Below the pieces are notes generated by a model that saw nothing but the letters and a program-made list of their open reading frames with translations, ran no database searches and had not been told where the DNA came from. The position numbers and the translations under genes are program-made. Shown in pieces: positions 1 to 8,528 of a DNA stretch of 44,612 nucleotides (within the stretch, counting starts at the first letter, position 1; every line of letters starts with the position of its first letter). Origin of the DNA: JAJTHY01 sp964458795 (GTDB taxonomy: Bacteria > Pseudomonadota > Alphaproteobacteria > Rickettsiales > Midichloriaceae); assembly GCA_964458795.1 (NCBI GenBank), contig CAYWJW010000005.1:1-44612 (forward strand). The letters run 5' to 3'.

Positions 1-995
1 ATCCGTTCCTTTGAAATTTCATGATTATACCCTGTAAATTCTGCAGTACCAGCAACACGAAATACATTCCCAATACGTGAGAAAACTACCTTCCTTTGTT
101 GATCTGTAACGCTCACTTTAGGGCAAGTATAATCATCACTTGTCGGCATTGAAATACTATATCCTTTCATAGGGTAAACCGGTAAATTTATGCCATATCC
201 GCGCAAGAAGATGCTACCATATGCTCCCATGCAGACTACTACCGCATCCACATCGATATTTTGATCTTGAAGTATTATAGAACTTATATTAGATGAGCGA
301 CCGCAATCCAAACCTAAAACCTCGGTATTATAACAGAATTCAACACCCAGCCGCTTACAAATTACCTCCAGCGATTGAGAGAATTTATATGTATCCCCTA
401 ACTCATCAGCACTGCAAAATATGCCTCCACTACGATGGCTCATTAAATGCTCAAGCGCACCGTCATGCCGAATACAATCAGCTGCATTCAACCTTTCAAA
501 GCTAAGGTTCGCCTCTAATTTATTAAGGGTTGCAAAAAATTTTTCACACCGGAAAAGTTCGGCTTTATGTTTAAAAATATGTAAAATTCCAGGTGTCGAA
601 TAATCAAAGTCCAGTGCCTCCGTCTTTAAAAGGTCATGCAACACTTTGCGGCTATAAAAATTTAGACTTAGGATTGCCTTAATATTCCTCTTTGCATTGT
701 CACTGGAGCAGTTACGTAAAAATTTTATTAGCCAGGTATACATATCAAAGTCTAATCTGGGACGAAGCAATAGTGGTGCATCTTTGTGCCCCAGCCATTT
801 AATAGCTTTCCAAATATTTGTATAGCTTGCTAGTTGATCTGCATGACTATATGACAACTGTGAACCATTTGCATTGCTGCACTGCATAGCCGCCATAGGT
901 TCACGTTCGAACACAACTACCTTTACTCCAGCTCTAGCAAGAAAATAGGCTGTACTAACTCCTATAACTCCGGCACCCAAAACAGCTACTTTCAT
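1..995 (-). CDS. dadA: D-amino acid dehydrogenase small subunit (3' end cut by the window edge)
   Basis: FAD-dependent membrane-associated enzyme that deaminates D-amino acids, classically D-alanine, and passes electrons to the respiratory chain. I read one uninterrupted minus-strand frame from the ATG at 995 to base 1, about 331 codons; the C-terminus lies outside the window. The N-terminus carries the FAD-binding Rossmann motif GAGVIG (residues 7-12), followed by an acidic strand end (VVFERE) and a CSNANGSQLSYSHA-like block typical of DadA. Later blocks PVYPMKGYS and VAGTAEFTGYN also match the family. A GGAG Shine-Dalgarno lies just upstream of the ATG. It is downstream of brnQ on the same strand, separated by a palindromic element, so co-transcription is uncertain. 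Family assignment is firm; substrate range is inferred. Confidence 0.9.
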   Translation of the reverse strand, partial: MKVAVLGAGVIGVSTAYFLARAGVKVVVFEREPMAAMQCSNANGSQLSYSHADQLASYTNIWKAIKWLGHKDAPLLLRPRLDFDMYTWLIKFLRNCSSDNAKRNIKAILSLNFYSRKVLHDLLKTEALDFDYSTPGILHIFKHKAELFRCEKFFATLNKLEANLSFERLNAADCIRHDGALEHLMSHRSGGIFCSADELGDTYKFSQSLEVICKRLGVEFCYNTEVLGLDCGRSSNISSIILQDQNIDVDAVVVCMGAYGSIFLRGYGINLPVYPMKGYSISMPTSDDYTCPKVSVTDQQRKVVFSRIGNVFRVAGTAEFTGYNHEISKER

Positions 996-1052
996 CACAC
1001 TCCAGCTTAAACCATATCCACTGCAAATACGCTGCAACATAAATGTTATAAA

Positions 1053-1246
1053 ATCAAGTTATACCAATTCCAGTAAATAACTGTAGAGATACGGGATAAA
1101 TTTCGATTTTTTAGGAAGTCGCTGAAAGCCCATAATATTCTACATATTTTGGGTTTTCAGTGGCGACTAAAAAAATCAAAAGATGAAGCGCATCTGTGCG
1201 GATATTTACCGGAATTAGTATTATAGCTAAGTCAGTATAACTTGAT
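1053..1246. repeat. Long imperfect palindrome (MITE-like element or terminator) between brnQ and dadA
   Basis: The outer ends are inverted copies of ATCAAGTTATA (1053-1063 and, inverted, 1236-1246). Inside them the arms continue to match imperfectly: CCAATTCCAGTAAAT against the inverse of ATTTACCGGAATTAG. The core arms are 1105-1132 and 1149-1177 (gatttttt...ctgaaagccca against tgggttttcag...aaaaaaatc), closed by an AT-rich loop. Almost all of the brnQ-dadA gap is therefore one foldable structure that begins right after the brnQ stop codon. The terminal inverted repeats suggest a non-autonomous mobile or repetitive palindromic element; it could also end brnQ transcription. Confidence 0.6.
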
Positions 1247-1248
1247 GG

Positions 1249-2397
1249 TCAGAAGAAGTGTTTGCATATCATAACCATCGATATTGCATAAAATGCGCCA
1301 ATCTTAAACATATGCCATTTTCTTGAACAAATACTTAGCACTGTAAGCACTATAATACCAGGGTATGACACCTCAAGCATAGGAGCTAAAAATGCAGCTA
1401 TACCTTTAAAATCAAGCAAGGAGATAAGGCATGATATGGCCGTGGTACCGAATAAAACTTGGACAAATTTTCCCGTATTCAACCCCAACAAGGAGCACAT
1501 ATACCTCGCATAGATGTTATTGAGTGCTACCGCAGTGGTAAGACAAGAAAATAACATAGCAACTCCAATAAATATAGTTGCACTATCGCCCATTGTATTT
1601 TGGGCAATAATCGGCAACATAAGCTCAGGAGCCACATTTGTTATTAATTCTGCATAATGTGCACCTAGAGCTACAAAGCCTAAATAAACTAGTGCCAATA
1701 GCAATGCACCTAAAATACTGGGCTTCATGGCAAATTTTACAACATCCATTTGTACGGCATCTTTTGGCATTATTTGTTGTATTTGAGCAAATGTTACGGC
1801 TGAGAAGAAAAAAGCTGCAAATAAATCCATAGTTTGATAACCAGTTAGAAATCCGCTAGCAAAAGCTAAGTTTGGCTTTAAATCAGGTTGAGGCGTAATT
1901 GTCTTAGAGCTTATAATGCCAACTATTATAAGTATCGTTAAAGCAATCAATAATATAGGGCTCATCCATTTACCAAGTATTTTGATCATTACTTGGTCTT
2001 TAATACATAATAAGAATATGGTTATGCAGAAAACTATGCTAAATGCGGCTAGCGGTATTTGAGGATATATATAACTCAAGCCACCATGTGCTACTGTAAT
2101 ACATCTTGGAACGACTCCGAATGATCCAAGAAGAGATAAGGTGAACAGAGGTAATATAATCTTAGCAAATGTCCCTGCCTCTGCAAAAAAAGCTGCGTAA
2201 CTGCCATTATGCAGCTTAATAACAAAAAGCCCTAAAAATGGTAACAAGATTCCCGTTACAAGAAGCCCTAAGAAACCTAAAAACCAGTAATGACCAGTCG
2301 CCTGACCTATTTGAATTGGGAATACCAAATTCCCAGAACCAAAAAACATCGCAAATAGTGCGAATCCGTAAATTAAAATAGATGTATAATGTCGCAT
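1249..2397 (-). CDS. brnQ: Branched-chain amino acid:cation symporter (LIVCS family)
   Basis: Inner-membrane importer of leucine, isoleucine and valine, driven by a cation gradient. The 382-residue product is almost entirely hydrophobic segments and opens with the family hallmark FAMFFGSGNLVFPIQIGQ (residues 15-32). A later GYQTMDLFAAFFFS block is also typical of BrnQ. It is somewhat shorter than the E. coli protein of about 439 residues, mainly at the C-terminus. The ATG at 2397 follows an AGGAG Shine-Dalgarno at a normal distance. For an intracellular bacterium with limited amino acid synthesis such importers are expected. The stop codon abuts the palindromic element that separates it from dadA. 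Confidence 0.9.
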   Translation of the reverse strand: MRHYTSILIYGFALFAMFFGSGNLVFPIQIGQATGHYWFLGFLGLLVTGILLPFLGLFVIKLHNGSYAAFFAEAGTFAKIILPLFTLSLLGSFGVVPRCITVAHGGLSYIYPQIPLAAFSIVFCITIFLLCIKDQVMIKILGKWMSPILLIALTILIIVGIISSKTITPQPDLKPNLAFASGFLTGYQTMDLFAAFFFSAVTFAQIQQIMPKDAVQMDVVKFAMKPSILGALLLALVYLGFVALGAHYAELITNVAPELMLPIIAQNTMGDSATIFIGVAMLFSCLTTAVALNNIYARYMCSLLGLNTGKFVQVLFGTTAISCLISLLDFKGIAAFLAPMLEVSYPGIIVLTVLSICSRKWHMFKIGAFYAISMVMICKHFF

Positions 2398-2461
2398 CTT
2401 CGTTTCTCCTAAAAGATCGATTGAGTAAAAATAACAAAAAATTTGGGGGGAAGATCTATTT

Positions 2462-2569
2462 ATGGCCGCTTAGGCCACGACAACTACTTTAGAAGAAACA
2501 GCAACTGAGAAAGGGCTGCAGAGACTTGATTCCGTATTGGATGAATCCAAAACAGATCGTGTAGAATAA
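2462..2569 (+). pseudogene. Possible degraded gene fragment with an in-frame stop
   Basis: Starting from an ATG at 2462, the frame hits TAG at codon 4 and then stays open to TAA at 2567-2569. It encodes a hydrophilic stretch (ATTTTLEETATEKGLQRLDS, then a further 12 residues) whose composition resembles the C-terminus of a real protein. No family is recognised and the length is small, so this could be chance. It is listed because the gap is otherwise empty of coding sequence. Confidence 0.2.
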
Positions 2570-2742
2570 CTATATGTGCTATATAATTCTCTCACTATTT
2601 CACGTCCTTTGAGCTTAGTTAGTTACAAGAATATCTTATTATAGTTTTATAAAATTCGCTATTATAAATTGTACTGTATTGTAGAATTTTCCCAGACAAT
2701 ATACCATGTATACCAGATTTTACAAGGCCTGCAACTGTATAA

Positions 2743-2791
2743 AAAATATTTTACTCTGGGACTTCCATGAACTAAAATAATCAAGTATACT
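2743..2791 (+). promoter_or_regulatory. Shared-type promoter A (upstream of uppS)
   Basis: AAAATATTTT (2743-2752), 8 nt, ACTTCCAT (2761-2768), 17 nt, then a -10-like TATACT (2786-2791). Copies occur upstream of ppdK, of the gene at 16626-17996 (minus strand) and of rhuM. The sequence from the -10 to about 2812 (AATAAATATAAGATAGAAGAA) is nearly identical to the rhuM copy. The predicted transcript starts near 2798, about 220 nt before the uppS start codon. Confidence 0.6.
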
Positions 2792-2817
2792 AATAAATAT
2801 AAGATAGAAGAAGTGTG

Positions 2818-2845
2818 CAAGGGATCAGGCCCTTGAACTCATCCC
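2818..2845 (+). other. Two mutually exclusive short stems in the predicted leader
   Basis: CAAGGG (2818-2823) pairs with CCCTTG (2830-2835) around a 6-nt loop. GGGAT (2821-2825) can instead pair with ATCCC (2841-2845). The stems overlap, so only one can form. They lie about 20 nt downstream of the predicted start from promoter A. No riboswitch or small RNA family is recognised. Confidence 0.3.
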
Positions 2846-3016
2846 ACCATTAATATATAGTCTGTAAACAGCCTATTTTGGACTACTTATTATTTGCATG
2901 ATTTTTAATGCTCCTTGTTGTGAAAGTCTAATAAATTTGTTAGTATCTCCTCCTTAATTTATAATCGTCATCCTTAGAAGCTAGAGAGCGAGGTGGGAAT
3001 ATGGGGAGAAAGAGTT

Positions 3017-3724
3017 ATGGCTGGTGACTTTAATATCAATATACCCGAGCATATTGCCATAATTATGGACGGCAATGGTCGCTGGGCTGATAGACTTATG
3101 TTACCTAAAAAAGCAGGGCATAAAAAAGGGGCCCAAGTTGCGAAACAAATTGTGAAGGATTGCAAAAAGATCGGGGTTAAATACCTAACTTTATACACCT
3201 TTTCCTCAGAGAACTGGGGGCGCCCCAAGGCTGAGGTCGAAGATTTGATGAACCTGCTCAGAGAGTATCTGAAATCAAGCACTAAAGATTTGATCAAGGA
3301 AGATGTGCGCATACGCTTTATCGGACGAAAAAGTGAGCTTGCTCAAGATATTCAAGATCTTATGGCTAAGGTAGAAGAAGAATCCAAGCATAACAATTTT
3401 AACTTAATTCTCGCAATTAGTTATGGCGGCCGTGATGAAATTAGAGATGCCGCTATTGCCTTTGCTAAATACGCAAAGCAAAACACACAATGCAAACCTG
3501 AGGATTTTGATCAGTTCCTATATACTGATGGTATACCGGATCCTGATTTATTTATAAGAACAAGTGGAGAGCTTAGGATAAGTAACTTTTTACTCTGGCA
3601 ATTAGCTTACTCAGAGTTATATTTCACTGACACCTTATGGCCGGACTTTACGGAAATTGAATTAATAAAGGCTGTAGAAGAATTTTCTAAGCGTGACCGA
3701 AGATATGGAGGCAGAAACTCATGA
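3017..3724 (+). CDS. uppS: Undecaprenyl diphosphate synthase (cis-prenyltransferase)
   Basis: Condenses isopentenyl diphosphate units onto farnesyl diphosphate to give undecaprenyl diphosphate, the lipid carrier for cell-wall and surface polysaccharides. Family motifs are all present: IAIIMDGNGRWA with the catalytic Asp, FSSENWGRP, DLFIRTSGELRISNFLLWQ and the RDRRYGGR end. The frame is open from a GTG at 2993, but the ATG at 3017 has a GGGAG Shine-Dalgarno and gives 235 residues, close to the usual length, so I chose it. It overlaps cdsA by ATGA and starts the uppS-cdsA-dxr set that is common in proteobacteria. Confidence 0.95.
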   Translation: MAGDFNINIPEHIAIIMDGNGRWADRLMLPKKAGHKKGAQVAKQIVKDCKKIGVKYLTLYTFSSENWGRPKAEVEDLMNLLREYLKSSTKDLIKEDVRIRFIGRKSELAQDIQDLMAKVEEESKHNNFNLILAISYGGRDEIRDAAIAFAKYAKQNTQCKPEDFDQFLYTDGIPDPDLFIRTSGELRISNFLLWQLAYSELYFTDTLWPDFTEIELIKAVEEFSKRDRRYGGRNS

Positions 3725-4383
3725 ATAGTGTATCACAGGCTTTTAGCAGGGCTCAGCTGTATCAAAGAGCTATAACTTCTGTAATATTGATACCACTAAT
3801 ACTCTTGATATTCATCCTTGGTGGATTGGCATTTACCTTTACGATTGTAACCATTGCAGTATTTATGTCATATGAATGGGCTCATATGGTTGGGTTTGAA
3901 AATCGCAAGTGGCAGATAATTGGAGTATTCTACATAGTACTCCCTCTCATGTCGCTTATATATCTGCGCAGTACTGAACATGGACTTGTGCTAATACTGT
4001 ATTTATTCTTCTCAATATGGGCAACCGACATCGGCGCCTATATGTTTGGAATTTTGATAGGTGGCCCCAAAATTGCTCCAAATATAAGCCCATCAAAGCA
4101 TTGGACCGGAGCTTTAGGGGGTTTACTTATGGCAATATTAATTTCAAGCCTATTTGTTGCATTTGGTTTTCTACCATCAAAATCATTTATTTATGCGGCG
4201 TTTATACTTTCTATTTTGGGGCAAATTGGTGATTTTATGGAATCTTACTTCAAGAGGTTATTCTCAATTAAGGATTCCGGTAGTATAATACCTGGTCATG
4301 GCGGGGTGTTGGACCGTGCAGACAGCATAGTTACGACTGCACCAGTCCTTGCATTATTAATATATTTAGGTGCTCTATTATGA
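3721..4383 (+). CDS. cdsA: Phosphatidate cytidylyltransferase
   Basis: Integral membrane enzyme making CDP-diacylglycerol from phosphatidate and CTP, the branch point to all the cell's phospholipids. The 220-residue product has several membrane segments and ends with the CdsA signature SYFKRLFSIKDSGSIIPGHG followed by GVLDRADS, which matches the S-x-K-R-x4-K-D...HGG-x-x-D-R-x-D pattern. It is shorter at the N-terminus than E. coli CdsA, as in many alphaproteobacteria. Start and stop codons overlap both neighbours (ATGA), indicating translational coupling with uppS and dxr. Confidence 0.93.
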   Translation: MNSVSQAFSRAQLYQRAITSVILIPLILLIFILGGLAFTFTIVTIAVFMSYEWAHMVGFENRKWQIIGVFYIVLPLMSLIYLRSTEHGLVLILYLFFSIWATDIGAYMFGILIGGPKIAPNISPSKHWTGALGGLLMAILISSLFVAFGFLPSKSFIYAAFILSILGQIGDFMESYFKRLFSIKDSGSIIPGHGGVLDRADSIVTTAPVLALLIYLGALL

Positions 4384-5528
4384 AGAAATGCATAAATATT
4401 CTTGGGGCCACTGGTTCGATAGGAGATAGTGCATTAGCAATTATACGTAATTGCCCGGAATTATACTCCATTGGAGTCCTTGTTGCAGGTTCGGATGTTG
4501 TTAAACTTGCGGCTTTAGCTATAGAATTTAAACCAAAGGCCGTGGCCATTTATGAGGCTAGCAAACTAAGCGAGCTAAAATCATTACTTGCTGCAACTAC
4601 TATAAAGATTTTTGCTGGGGAAGCAGGAGTTTTAGAAGCTGCCAGCATTAATGCTGATATAACACTTTCCGCGATAGTTGGGTTTAACGCGCTAAAACCT
4701 ACTTTAGCAGCCATAAAAGGCTCTAAGGTACTAGCACTTGCCAATAAGGAAAGCTTAGTATGTGCTGGGAATCTAGTACTGGAAACAGCGCACGAACACG
4801 GGGTTTCGGTAGTACCGGTTGATTCTGAACATAATGCTATTTTTCAAGTATTTGAACCCCACAATGCAAAAGAGGTAAGCAAAATAACTATTACAGCCTC
4901 AGGCGGGGCATTTCGCAACCTTAGTATTGATCAGATGCGAGAAGTCACTCCTGAAATGGCCCTTAAACATCCGAATTGGAATATGGGCGCCAAAATTACT
5001 GTGGACTGCGCAACTCTTGCCAATAAGGGTTTGGAATATATCGAGGCATGTGTATTATTTCCAGTTGCTCCAAAAGATGTAAATGTCTTAATGCACCCAG
5101 AGTCTATAATCCACGGAATGGTGCATTATAAGGATGGATCAGTGCTCGCGCACCTTGCAGAGCCAGACATGCGTACTCCGATTGCTTATGCCTTGTCATA
5201 CCCGGGTCGTATAGAGATTCCCTACAAAGCTTTGGATCTGGCTGCAATTGGCAAGCTAAGCTTCTCTGCGCCAGATTATACCAGGTTTCCTATGTTAAGG
5301 TTGGCACAAGATAGTTTTGTAACAGGACAAGATGCTTTGATCGCTTTTAATGCAGCCAACGAAATTGCCGTAAGTGCCTTTTTAAGTAAAAGAATTGCAT
5401 TTTTAGATATATATAAATTGGTAAGTGATTGTGTTGAAAGCAGGGAGACTGCAAACCTAAATGATGTTCAGTCAATATGTGAATACAACTCTTACATATG
5501 TAGGACTGCAAACGATAGACTAGCGTAG
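4380..5528 (+). CDS. dxr: 1-deoxy-D-xylulose 5-phosphate reductoisomerase
   Basis: Second step of the MEP isoprenoid pathway: converts DXP to MEP using NADPH and a divalent metal. The 382-residue protein shows the NADPH site GATGSIGDSALAII near the N-terminus, LANKESLV, the metal and substrate motif PVDSEHNAIFQ, ITASGGAFRN, HPNWNMGAKITVDCATLANK, and LMHPESIIHGMVHY. Its start overlaps cdsA by ATGA. In many alphaproteobacteria rseP and bamA follow dxr; here a nuo block follows instead after about 96 nt, which suggests a rearrangement. Isoprenoid units made here feed the uppS product in the same operon. Confidence 0.95.
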   Translation: MKKCINILGATGSIGDSALAIIRNCPELYSIGVLVAGSDVVKLAALAIEFKPKAVAIYEASKLSELKSLLAATTIKIFAGEAGVLEAASINADITLSAIVGFNALKPTLAAIKGSKVLALANKESLVCAGNLVLETAHEHGVSVVPVDSEHNAIFQVFEPHNAKEVSKITITASGGAFRNLSIDQMREVTPEMALKHPNWNMGAKITVDCATLANKGLEYIEACVLFPVAPKDVNVLMHPESIIHGMVHYKDGSVLAHLAEPDMRTPIAYALSYPGRIEIPYKALDLAAIGKLSFSAPDYTRFPMLRLAQDSFVTGQDALIAFNAANEIAVSAFLSKRIAFLDIYKLVSDCVESRETANLNDVQSICEYNSYICRTANDRLA

Positions 5529-5624
5529 AAATCTTTCCTTTTGGCCAATATTTCCTGGGAAAAAACTTGCATAAAGTCGATTTGCCAAGTAGTAATTTAT
5601 AAAGCAAATTAGAAGCATTGGAAA

Positions 5625-6227
5625 ATGGTAGTAGACTTAGTATTTTATTTATTTAGCTCCTTATTGGTACTGTCGGCTCTTATGGTGATCTCACTTAGGA
5701 ATCCAGTACACTCCGTACTATTCTTGATCTTCACATTTTTTAACGCAGCTGCATTGTTTATCCTACTTGGTGCCGAGTTCATAGGCATGATACTTGTCAT
5801 AGTGTATGTGGGAGCCGTAGCCGTATTATTTCTTTTCGTGGTGATGATGCTGAACATCAATGTAGTCCAGCTGAAGCAGGGGTTTCTTAAAAATGCACCT
5901 CTTGGTATACTACTTGGTGCGATAGTATTTTTCGAAATTTACATGGCACTTAGTAATTCTGCAAGCTTACTTCCAAGTCCGCGGGTTCCAAGTACAACTG
6001 ACCTCACCAATACGGAACAGCTTGGACTTATACTGTACACAGACTATTTCATAGTATTCCAGTTATCGGGACTTATATTGCTGGTAGCAATGATAGGGGC
6101 GATAGTTCTTACACTAACCCACAGCAAAGATGCCAAAAGGCAGGATATAACCAAACAGGTAATGCGGCGGCGCGAAGATTCAGTTGAGTTAGTAGATGTT
6201 AAAATCGGTGAAGGAGTAAAAGTATGA
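5625..6227 (+). CDS. nuoJ: NADH-quinone oxidoreductase subunit J
   Basis: Membrane-arm subunit of respiratory complex I (ND6 homologue). The 200-residue protein has about five membrane segments and the conserved block LGAEFIGMILVIVYVGAVAV (about residues 46-65), followed by a FLFVVMML segment. Its hydrophilic tail extends past the last helix. Its stop overlaps the nuoK start by ATGA, so the two are translationally coupled. The 96-nt gap after dxr shows no clear promoter, so it may be read from the upstream operon. Confidence 0.93.
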   Translation: MVVDLVFYLFSSLLVLSALMVISLRNPVHSVLFLIFTFFNAAALFILLGAEFIGMILVIVYVGAVAVLFLFVVMMLNINVVQLKQGFLKNAPLGILLGAIVFFEIYMALSNSASLLPSPRVPSTTDLTNTEQLGLILYTDYFIVFQLSGLILLVAMIGAIVLTLTHSKDAKRQDITKQVMRRREDSVELVDVKIGEGVKV

Positions 6228-6541
6228 TGGGCGGTGATATAGGGCTTATGCATTTTTTAATGCTGGGTGCATTGGTGTTTACCATTGGCATCTGTGGCAT
6301 TTTTATTAATCGCAAAAGCGTTATCACTATTTTGATGTCAATTGAATTGATGTTACTTGCTGTCAATATTAACTTCGTATCTTTTTCAGTTTATCTGCAT
6401 GATTTAGCAGGCCAGGTATTTACTATAATGGTATTAACTGTTGCAGCCGCAGAAGCTGCAATTGGCCTTGCAATCTTGGTGGTATATTTCCGAAATCGTG
6501 GCACTATTGATGTTGAAGATATCAGCCAGATGAGGGGGTAG
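6224..6541 (+). CDS. nuoK: NADH-quinone oxidoreductase subunit K
   Basis: Membrane subunit of complex I (ND4L homologue) with three predicted helices in 105 residues, the usual length. It has the conserved acidic residues within helices 2 and 3: SIELMLLAVNINFV and VLTVAAAEAAIGLAILV. The second position is also Met, so initiation could be one codon later. It overlaps nuoJ and is followed after 5 nt by nuoL. Confidence 0.95.
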   Translation: MMGGDIGLMHFLMLGALVFTIGICGIFINRKSVITILMSIELMLLAVNINFVSFSVYLHDLAGQVFTIMVLTVAAAEAAIGLAILVVYFRNRGTIDVEDISQMRG

Positions 6542-6546
6542 AGAAT

Positions 6547-8499
6547 ATGTATATTTTAAATGCTGAAACACTTGCATATATACTTGTCTTCTTTCCGCTT
6601 ATTGCAGCTGCAGTTGTTGGCCTAAGTTCGAGACATATAGGAGACACTATAGCTCAGCTGATAACTTGCGGCTCTTTGATAATATCGGCAATCTGCGCAA
6701 CTATGCTATTTAAGATAGTTGCACTTGACGGTAGAATCATTCATATAACTCTGTTTGACTGGTTTGCAACAAGTAGCTTAAAAGCTGCTTGGTCGATTTA
6801 CATAGATACTTTAACTGCAGTAATGATCATAGTGGTCACTTATGTGTCAGCACTCGTGCATATTTACTCAGTAGGTTATATGAGCCATGATGAGTATAAA
6901 CCAAGGTTTATGGCATATCTGTCGTTATTTACCTTCTTTATGCTGAGCCTTGTCACTGCTGATAACTTCTTACAATTGTTCTTCGGATGGGAAGGAGTAG
7001 GACTAGCATCGTACTTGTTGATAGGATTTTGGTATAATAGGGATACAGCAAATGCCGCTGCCATAAAAGCTTTCTTAGTAAACAGAGTTGGAGACTTCGG
7101 TTTTGCGCTGGGAATATTTATGGTGTTTTGGTATTTAGGAAGTGTTCAGTTTGTAGATGCGTTTGCCTCTGCCCCGCTGATAGTTGACTCTAAGCTAGAT
7201 GTTATGGGACATGAGGTCAATGTAATTACACTTATGTGCCTGTTGCTCTTCGTAGGGGCTATGGGCAAATCTGCACAAATAGGCTTGCACACTTGGCTGC
7301 CGGATGCTATGGAGGGCCCAACGCCCGTTTCCGCGTTGATCCATGCCGCTACAATGGTAACAGCTGGTGTATTTATGGTTGCACGTTGTTCACCATTGTT
7401 TGAGTATAGTGCGGTTGCTCTTTCGGTTGTAACTTGTGTAGGTGCATTCACCTGCTTCTTTGCAGCAAGTATTGCACTCGTGCAGAATGATATTAAGAGA
7501 GTGATTGCGTATTCAACATGTAGTCAGCTTGGCTATATGTTCTTTGCTTGTGGTGTATCTGCATATTCAGCTGGGATATTCCACCTGATGACACATGGCT
7601 TCTTTAAAGCGTTATTATTTTTAGGCGCAGGTAGTGTTATTCACGCAATGTCTGATGAACAGGACATGCGTAAAATGGGAGGTATATGGAAGAAGATCCC
7701 ATTTACTTATGTTATGATGTGGATAGGATCCTTGGCTTTAGCTGGGATCTTCCCGTTTGCAGGATTTTACTCCAAAGATACTATTCTTGAAGCGGCCATA
7801 GCTTCTAATACTACTTTTGGTAGCTCAGCCTACATAATTGGATTGCTCGCGGCGATATTTACTGCTTTCTATTCTTGGCGGTTAATTATAATGTCATTCC
7901 ACGGTAAAAGCCACGCAAGTAAAGAAGTTATGAAGCATGTGCATGAATCGCCTCTTAGCATGGCCATACCAGTATTCCTGCTTGCAATTGGCTCAGTTAT
8001 AGCAGGATATGTGGGCGCAAATATGTTGGGAATGGTAAATGGTTCCAATGCGTTTTGGAAAGGATCCATACTGGTATTAGAGAAGAATAATTCAATTGAA
8101 CAGATTGAAAATATTGAGCATATTTATGGGTATTTACCTCTTTTTGCCGGGATCCTTGGAATAATAGTTGCCTTTATTTTCTATGGAACTGGATCAAAAA
8201 TAGCCCCAGCACTTGCAACTAGATTCAAAACTACTTATATATTTTTGCTCAATAAATGGTATTTTGACGAGCTCTATGATTTTCTCTTTGTTAGATCATC
8301 GAAAAGACTTGGCAAGTTTTTATGGCGCAAGGCGGATATGCAATTGGTTGATGGAATGCCGAATGGTAGTGTTGCTATAACAGGCTTATTTGCTCGTCTA
8401 ACTAGCATATTCCAAACTGGATTTATATATCAGTATAGTTTTGTTATGATAGCTGGACTTTTAATGCTATTAAGTTGGACCCTATTTTTTATGTTGTAA
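6547..8499 (+). CDS. nuoL: NADH-quinone oxidoreductase subunit L
   Basis: Antiporter-like proton-pumping subunit of complex I (ND5 homologue), 650 residues, normal length. Visible family blocks include FFGWEGVGLASYLLIGFWYN, LPDAMEGPTPVSALIHAATM, and DIKRVIAYSTCSQLGYMFFA; the C-terminal part has the long lateral-helix region. A strong purine-rich ribosome binding site (GAGGGGGTAGAG) precedes the ATG and overlaps the end of nuoK. It is followed by nuoM after 29 nt. Confidence 0.95.
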   Translation: MYILNAETLAYILVFFPLIAAAVVGLSSRHIGDTIAQLITCGSLIISAICATMLFKIVALDGRIIHITLFDWFATSSLKAAWSIYIDTLTAVMIIVVTYVSALVHIYSVGYMSHDEYKPRFMAYLSLFTFFMLSLVTADNFLQLFFGWEGVGLASYLLIGFWYNRDTANAAAIKAFLVNRVGDFGFALGIFMVFWYLGSVQFVDAFASAPLIVDSKLDVMGHEVNVITLMCLLLFVGAMGKSAQIGLHTWLPDAMEGPTPVSALIHAATMVTAGVFMVARCSPLFEYSAVALSVVTCVGAFTCFFAASIALVQNDIKRVIAYSTCSQLGYMFFACGVSAYSAGIFHLMTHGFFKALLFLGAGSVIHAMSDEQDMRKMGGIWKKIPFTYVMMWIGSLALAGIFPFAGFYSKDTILEAAIASNTTFGSSAYIIGLLAAIFTAFYSWRLIIMSFHGKSHASKEVMKHVHESPLSMAIPVFLLAIGSVIAGYVGANMLGMVNGSNAFWKGSILVLEKNNSIEQIENIEHIYGYLPLFAGILGIIVAFIFYGTGSKIAPALATRFKTTYIFLLNKWYFDELYDFLFVRSSKRLGKFLWRKADMQLVDGMPNGSVAITGLFARLTSIFQTGFIYQYSFVMIAGLLMLLSWTLFFML

Positions 8500-8528
8500 T
8501 TTTTATACCGCTAATTTACGGAGTATAA

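Larger units (their letters stand above)
2398..2992. other. Gene-poor intergenic stretch between brnQ and uppS
   Basis: This stretch between divergent genes carries no convincing complete gene. It holds the brnQ ribosome binding site, a small hairpin TGGCC-GCTTA-GGCCA (2463-2477), a short reading frame with coding-like composition, the repeated promoter type at 2743-2791, and paired stems at 2818-2845. I saw no tRNA cloverleaf. The part from about 2800 to 3000 is either a long uppS leader or a small RNA. Confidence 0.5.

Noticed and set aside
2761..2791. Reading the shared promoter as an alphaproteobacterial RpoH promoter (CTTG...CCATnT)
   Set aside because: The conserved block is ACTTCCAT without CTTGAAA, and the -10 is TATACT/TATATT, not CCATNT; the spacing fits a vegetative-type -10 better.
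2818..2850. CCA-ending sequence resembling a tRNA 3' end
   Set aside because: There is no TTCRA T-loop, no cloverleaf and no matching 5' acceptor strand; only two short stems can be drawn.
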